A stretch of DNA of 9,200 nt from DAOUAJ01 sp034433615 (GTDB taxonomy: Bacteria; Chloroflexota; Anaerolineae; DUEN01), in NCBI GenBank assembly GCA_034433615.1, contig DAOUAJ010000331.1, positions 1 through 9,200 of the forward strand. The letters are read 5' to 3'. A program made the translations under genes and the position numbers. Position 1 is the stretch's first letter, and the number at the start of each line of letters is the position of its first letter. This document shows, one piece after another, positions 6,514 through 9,200 of this stretch. The notes below the pieces were generated by a model. That model saw only the letters and a list, made by a program, of their open reading frames with translations, did not search any database and had not been told where the DNA came from.

Positions 6514-6998
6514 TGACCAAATTGACCCATCTGGACGAACAGGGGCAGGCCCGCATGGTGGACGTAGGCCACAAACCCGACACGGAGCGAGAGGCAGTCG
6601 CCCGCGGTGAGGTGCGTATGCACCCTGAGACTTTGCGCCTGATCCGGGAGGGTAATCTTCCCAAAGGGGATGTGCTGGCAACCGCCCGCGTGGCTGGCAT
6701 CATGGCTGCCAAACGCACCGCTGAGCTGATCCCCCTCTGTCACACCCTCCTACTCACTCACGTCGGCCTGGATTTCACGCTGGACGAGGCAGAAAGCCGG
6801 GTGGTGATCACTGCCACCGTGCGCTGTCGCGGCAAGACCGGCGTGGAAATGGAGGCGCTGACGGCCGTGAGCGTGGCGGCCTTGACAATCTACGACATGG
6901 TGAAGGCGGTGGAACGAGGCATGGTGATCGGGGAGATTCGGTTGCTGGAGAAGCGCGGGGGGAAAAGTGGAGATTGGAAGTTAGAGGTTGAAGGTTAG
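6513..6998 (+). CDS. moaC: Cyclic pyranopterin monophosphate synthase MoaC
   Basis: MoaC works with MoaA to convert GTP to cyclic pyranopterin monophosphate, the first step of molybdenum (or tungsten) cofactor synthesis. The 161-residue length matches E. coli MoaC. Catalytic residues fall at identical numbering: Lys51 (KGD), His77 (PLCHT), Glu112 and Glu114 (GVEMEAL), Asp128 and Lys131 (YDMVKAV). The ATG at 6513 is preceded by GGTGAG (6496-6501) and overlaps the stop of the tupC remnant; the truncated tupB frame stops 7 nt upstream, so translational coupling is likely. The last nine residues (GDWKLEVEG) and the stop codon are encoded within a degenerate heptamer repeat array (6969-7024), yet still align with the natural MoaC C-terminus. 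moaA is not in the window. Identification is secure. Confidence 0.96.
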   Translation: MTKLTHLDEQGQARMVDVGHKPDTEREAVARGEVRMHPETLRLIREGNLPKGDVLATARVAGIMAAKRTAELIPLCHTLLLTHVGLDFTLDEAESRVVITATVRCRGKTGVEMEALTAVSVAALTIYDMVKAVERGMVIGEIRLLEKRGGKSGDWKLEVEG

Positions 6999-7024
6999 AG
7001 GTTGGGGGTTGGAGGTTGGAAGCT
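6969..7024. repeat. Degenerate heptamer tandem array (consensus GGAGGTT), 8 units
   Basis: Eight consecutive 7-bp units in perfect register: GGAGATT, GGAAGTT, AGAGGTT, GAAGGTT, AGAGGTT, GGGGGTT, GGAGGTT, GGAAGCT. The array starts inside moaC, encodes its last nine residues and stop, and fills about half of the 53-nt moaC-moaDE gap. Purine-rich sequence continues to the next start codon. It resembles the short tandemly repeated heptanucleotides known from filamentous cyanobacteria. Confidence 0.88.
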
Positions 7025-7051
7025 GGAGATACGGAAGGCGAGGTGGAAGGA

Positions 7052-7738
7052 ATGCAGGTGACGGTGAGGTTGTTTGCGTCACTTAGGGAGGCGGTGGGGC
7101 AGCGCGAGCTGGTGTGGAAGCTGGCACCGGATGCCACGTTGGGTGACCTGGTTCAAGCGCTGGATCAGGCCTATCCTCGCGTGGGTATCGGCCGGCGTAT
7201 TCTGCACATGGCTGTCAACCAGCAGTACGCCTCGGCAGACACACCACTCCACGATGGTGATGAGGTAGCGATCTTTCCACCCGTGAGCGGTGGATCAGAC
7301 CGGGGGCGGCACGACATCTATGAGCTGACGTGGGAGCCCCTCTCGGTGGATGCGCTGGCTCGACGGGTGGGCCTGCCCTCGTGTGGGGCTGTGGTTACGT
7401 TCGTGGGGATCGTGCGCGACCACACGGGAGACCACCGGGTGGATCACCTGGAATACGAGGCTTATCCCGGCATGGCTGAGGCGATGATGGCCCAGATCGG
7501 CGCGGAGATTCGGGAGCGCTGGCCGTCCATCCAGGTCGTGGGCATCCAACACCGGCTGGGCCGCCTGGAGATCGGGGAGGCCTCGGTAGTCATCGCCGTG
7601 TCGGCCAGTCATCGCCCGGAGGTGTTCGACGCGTGCCGATACGCCATCGAGCGCATCAAGTCCATTGTACCCATTTGGAAAAAAGAGGTGTGGACCGACG
7701 GCGAAGTGTGGATCGAAGGGCCGCATCCAGGTTTGTAG
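7052..7738 (+). CDS. MoaD-MoaE fusion: both subunits of molybdopterin synthase
   Basis: Molybdopterin synthase adds two sulfurs to cyclic pyranopterin monophosphate, with the sulfur carried as a thiocarboxylate on the C-terminal glycine of MoaD. This 228-residue protein joins a ubiquitin-like MoaD domain (residues 1-81, ending FPPVSGG) to a MoaE domain (about 88-228). MoaE landmarks: GAVVTFVGIVRDH with Arg122, EAYPGM, HR at 187-188, and Lys203 and Lys210, with the seven-residue spacing of the two catalytic lysines of E. coli MoaE. The MoaD Gly80-Gly81 pair is internal, so cleavage after Gly81 or another solution is needed to form the thiocarboxylate. The fused M. tuberculosis MoaX is a known parallel. 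I chose ATG 7052; the frame is open back to TTG 7016 inside the heptamer array, but no homology starts there. It follows moaC by 53 nt. Confidence 0.93.
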   Translation: MQVTVRLFASLREAVGQRELVWKLAPDATLGDLVQALDQAYPRVGIGRRILHMAVNQQYASADTPLHDGDEVAIFPPVSGGSDRGRHDIYELTWEPLSVDALARRVGLPSCGAVVTFVGIVRDHTGDHRVDHLEYEAYPGMAEAMMAQIGAEIRERWPSIQVVGIQHRLGRLEIGEASVVIAVSASHRPEVFDACRYAIERIKSIVPIWKKEVWTDGEVWIEGPHPGL

Positions 7739-7761
7739 CCTGTATTTTCGGAGCCCATCCT

Positions 7762-9006
7762 ATGCCCGTTATGGACAATGCCCACGCCCTCGTCGTCGGC
7801 ATCGCCAACTACCAGCACATCAACCGGTTGCCTCCAACCGTCCTCAAGGACGCCCAGGACATCCACGATCTGTTGGTTGACCCCAATCACTGCGGCTACC
7901 CGCCGGACAAGGTGCAGTTGCTGCTGGACGGTCAGGCGACCCAGGCGGCGCTGCGCCAGGCGTTGGCCGACCTGGCCCGACGCAGCAACCCCGATTCCAC
8001 CGTCTTCTTCTACATCTCCAGCCACGGCGGCCGCATCGAGGCCGGCCCTCACGCTGGTGAGTATCTGCTGCCGGTAGACGTCGTCTACACCTCGGCGTCG
8101 TCGGTGGTGCAGACGGCCATCTCCGGCGCGGAGTTCACCGAGGCGTTACGTGCCATCCCGGCCCGCAAGGTCGTGGTGGTCTTCGACTGCTGCCATGCCG
8201 GCGGCATCGGCCAGCCTAAGGACGCCACGGCGCCCGCGCTCAAAGTCGGCCTGCCAGAGGCCTACTACGAGGCGCTACAGAAGGGGCGGGGACGGGCTAT
8301 CCTGGCCTCTTCCCGCAGCGGCGAATACTCGTATGTATCTCCTGGCGCTCTCAACAGCCTTTTCACCCAGCACCTGCTGGCAGGGTTGCGCGGCGGCATT
8401 GCCAGCGATGACGGCCTCATCCGCATCTTTGACCTCTTCGAGTATCTCCAGCCCAAGGTCACCGGCGATCAGCCAGCGCAGCATCCTGTCTTCAAGGCCG
8501 AGCTGGAGGAGAACTTCCCCCTCGCCCTCTACCTGGGGGGCCGGAAGGGGGTGGTGCCCAGGGACGAGGCGGGGTTCCGCTATGATGCCTACATTAGCTA
8601 CGTGGACCGGGAGCCGGATGCGACCTGGGTCTGGGACACGCTGCTGCCGAGGCTGGAGGGAGCCGGGCTGCGCGTCGCCGTCTCAGGTAACGTGGAGGAA
8701 CCGGGCGTGGCGCGGGTGGTGAGCATCGAGCGCGGCATCCGGCAGGCTAAGCGCACGGTGATCGTGCTCTCGGAGACCTATCTGGCCGACAATATGGCCG
8801 ACTTTGAGAATGTTCTGGCGCAGACGATGGGCATCCAGGAAGGGGCGTATCGCCTGCTGCCCGTGAAGATCGCGCCGATTGACGAGCGGCAACTGCCCGT
8901 GCGGCTGTCCATGCTGGCCACGCTCGATTTGGCCCATCCCCGTCGCGCCGAGCGCGAGTTCGACCGCCTGGTGCGGGCGTTGCAGGGGCCGCTCCCGCGC
9001 CGCTAG
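7762..9006 (+). CDS. Caspase-like protease - TIR domain protein (putative immune / cell-death effector)
   Basis: A 414-residue two-domain protein. Residues 5-255 form a peptidase C14 (caspase/metacaspase-like) domain: start ALVVGIANY, catalytic His88 in YISSHGG, catalytic Cys144 in FDCCHAGG (aligned to the metacaspase DSCHSG, with Cys143 in the Ser position), and the usual closing segment HPVFKAELEENFPLALY. After a short linker, residues 273-405 form a TIR domain: YDAYISY (box 1), an EEPG-containing BB-loop region, then SETYLADNMADFEN. Glu349 lies 12 residues after Ser337, the spacing of the catalytic glutamate in NAD-cleaving TIRs. No signal peptide or membrane segment is seen. The ATG at 7762 follows GGAG (7750-7753) by 8 nt; the earlier ATG at 7633 would overlap moaDE and encodes no homologous sequence. 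It lies 23 nt after moaDE with no terminator between, so it is probably cotranscribed. The target is unknown; a defence role is inferred from the domains. Confidence 0.9.
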   Translation: MPVMDNAHALVVGIANYQHINRLPPTVLKDAQDIHDLLVDPNHCGYPPDKVQLLLDGQATQAALRQALADLARRSNPDSTVFFYISSHGGRIEAGPHAGEYLLPVDVVYTSASSVVQTAISGAEFTEALRAIPARKVVVVFDCCHAGGIGQPKDATAPALKVGLPEAYYEALQKGRGRAILASSRSGEYSYVSPGALNSLFTQHLLAGLRGGIASDDGLIRIFDLFEYLQPKVTGDQPAQHPVFKAELEENFPLALYLGGRKGVVPRDEAGFRYDAYISYVDREPDATWVWDTLLPRLEGAGLRVAVSGNVEEPGVARVVSIERGIRQAKRTVIVLSETYLADNMADFENVLAQTMGIQEGAYRLLPVKIAPIDERQLPVRLSMLATLDLAHPRRAEREFDRLVRALQGPLPRR

Positions 9007-9041
9007 CTCTCAGCTCTCAGCCCTTAGCCATTAGCTTACAG
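9007..9041. repeat. Degenerate heptamer tandem array (CTCTCAG-type), 5 units
   Basis: Five 7-bp units follow the caspase-TIR stop codon without a gap: CTCTCAG, CTCTCAG, CCCTTAG, CCATTAG, CTTACAG. The stop codon itself (CGCTAG) fits the same register, so the array may begin inside the gene end. No hairpin with T-run is present that would serve as a terminator. Confidence 0.75.
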
Positions 9042-9123
9042 GAAAGGCGGCTGCCATGTGTGAATGAGGTGCGCTACTGCTTCGGCCTGGGCCTGGATCC
9101 CGTCGGGTTGCTCGACCGGTTCC

Positions 9124-9145
9124 CTTCACGCCTTACGCCTCACAT
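9124..9145. repeat. Short heptamer repeat (CTTACGC-type), about 3 units
   Basis: TTCACGC, CTTACGC and CTCACAT lie in tandem. The pattern resembles the preceding array in unit length and in pyrimidine-rich composition on this strand. Three units could arise by chance, but two other heptamer arrays in the window make a real repeat more likely. Confidence 0.45.
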
Positions 9146-9200
9146 TTGGCCCGCTGATACTGCCGTGGCCAGGCGATGTCGTATCCCAGGGCGCGCGCTG
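9133..9200 (-). CDS. Possible C-terminal end of a minus-strand gene, cut by the window edge
   Basis: On the minus strand one frame runs in from the right edge and ends at TAA (9135-9133), giving ARALGYDIAWPRQYQRAKCEA, the last 21 residues of a possible protein. The composition looks protein-like and the stop lies inside the short heptamer repeat, as happens for moaC and the caspase-TIR gene. Over only 68 bases the other two minus frames are also open or nearly so, so this is weak. I do not recognise the family. Confidence 0.25.
   Translation of the reverse strand, partial: ARALGYDIAWPRQYQRAKCEA

Noticed and set aside
7633..7761. Extending the caspase-TIR protein 43 codons upstream to ATG 7633
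   Set aside because: This segment overlaps the conserved end of MoaE in another frame and shows no homologous content; ATG 7762 has a well-placed GGAG.

Overview
The window looks like part of a GC-rich bacterial chromosome, most plausibly from Chloroflexota (Anaerolineae-like) or a related deep-branching phylum. That placement is inference: it rests on the protein flavour, the tig-clpP-clpX order, a caspase-domain protein, and degenerate heptamer repeats at gene ends. No rRNA, tRNA, CRISPR array, insertion sequence or phage gene is visible.

Left part (1-5040, plus strand): a housekeeping block. A 5'-truncated mutL (endonuclease-type mismatch repair) ends at 1528. A strong extended -10 promoter and an upstream dyad then precede tig (trigger factor), clpP and clpX. 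These three are tightly packed, clpP and clpX overlap, and they form one protein-folding and proteolysis operon. It closes with a textbook intrinsic terminator (about 4998-5035).

Middle (5051-6160): a minus-strand UPF0173-type metallo-beta-lactamase-fold hydrolase converges on clpX and has its own extended -10 promoter. The roughly 500-bp divergent spacer holds that promoter and a plus-strand promoter with the same TGCTATA core.

Right part (6161-9006, plus strand): a molybdopterin/tungstate transcription unit. It begins with a tungstate-type ABC permease (tupB) that breaks off after about 100 residues. What follows, in another frame, looks like the last 16 or so codons of the partner ATPase (tupC), whose stop codon overlaps the moaC start. 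The simplest reading is an internal deletion that fused tupB' to 'tupC. Intact moaC and a moaD-moaE fusion (both halves of molybdopterin synthase, with the MoaD Gly-Gly buried inside the polypeptide) come next. Only 23 nt later, with no visible terminator, comes a 414-aa protein with an N-terminal caspase-like protease and a C-terminal TIR domain. Both retain apparent catalytic residues, making it the best candidate here for an immune or programmed-death effector.

Degenerate 7-bp tandem repeats sit at the 3' end of moaC (eight units), directly after the caspase-TIR stop codon (five units), and near the right edge (about three units, overlapping a possible minus-strand gene end).
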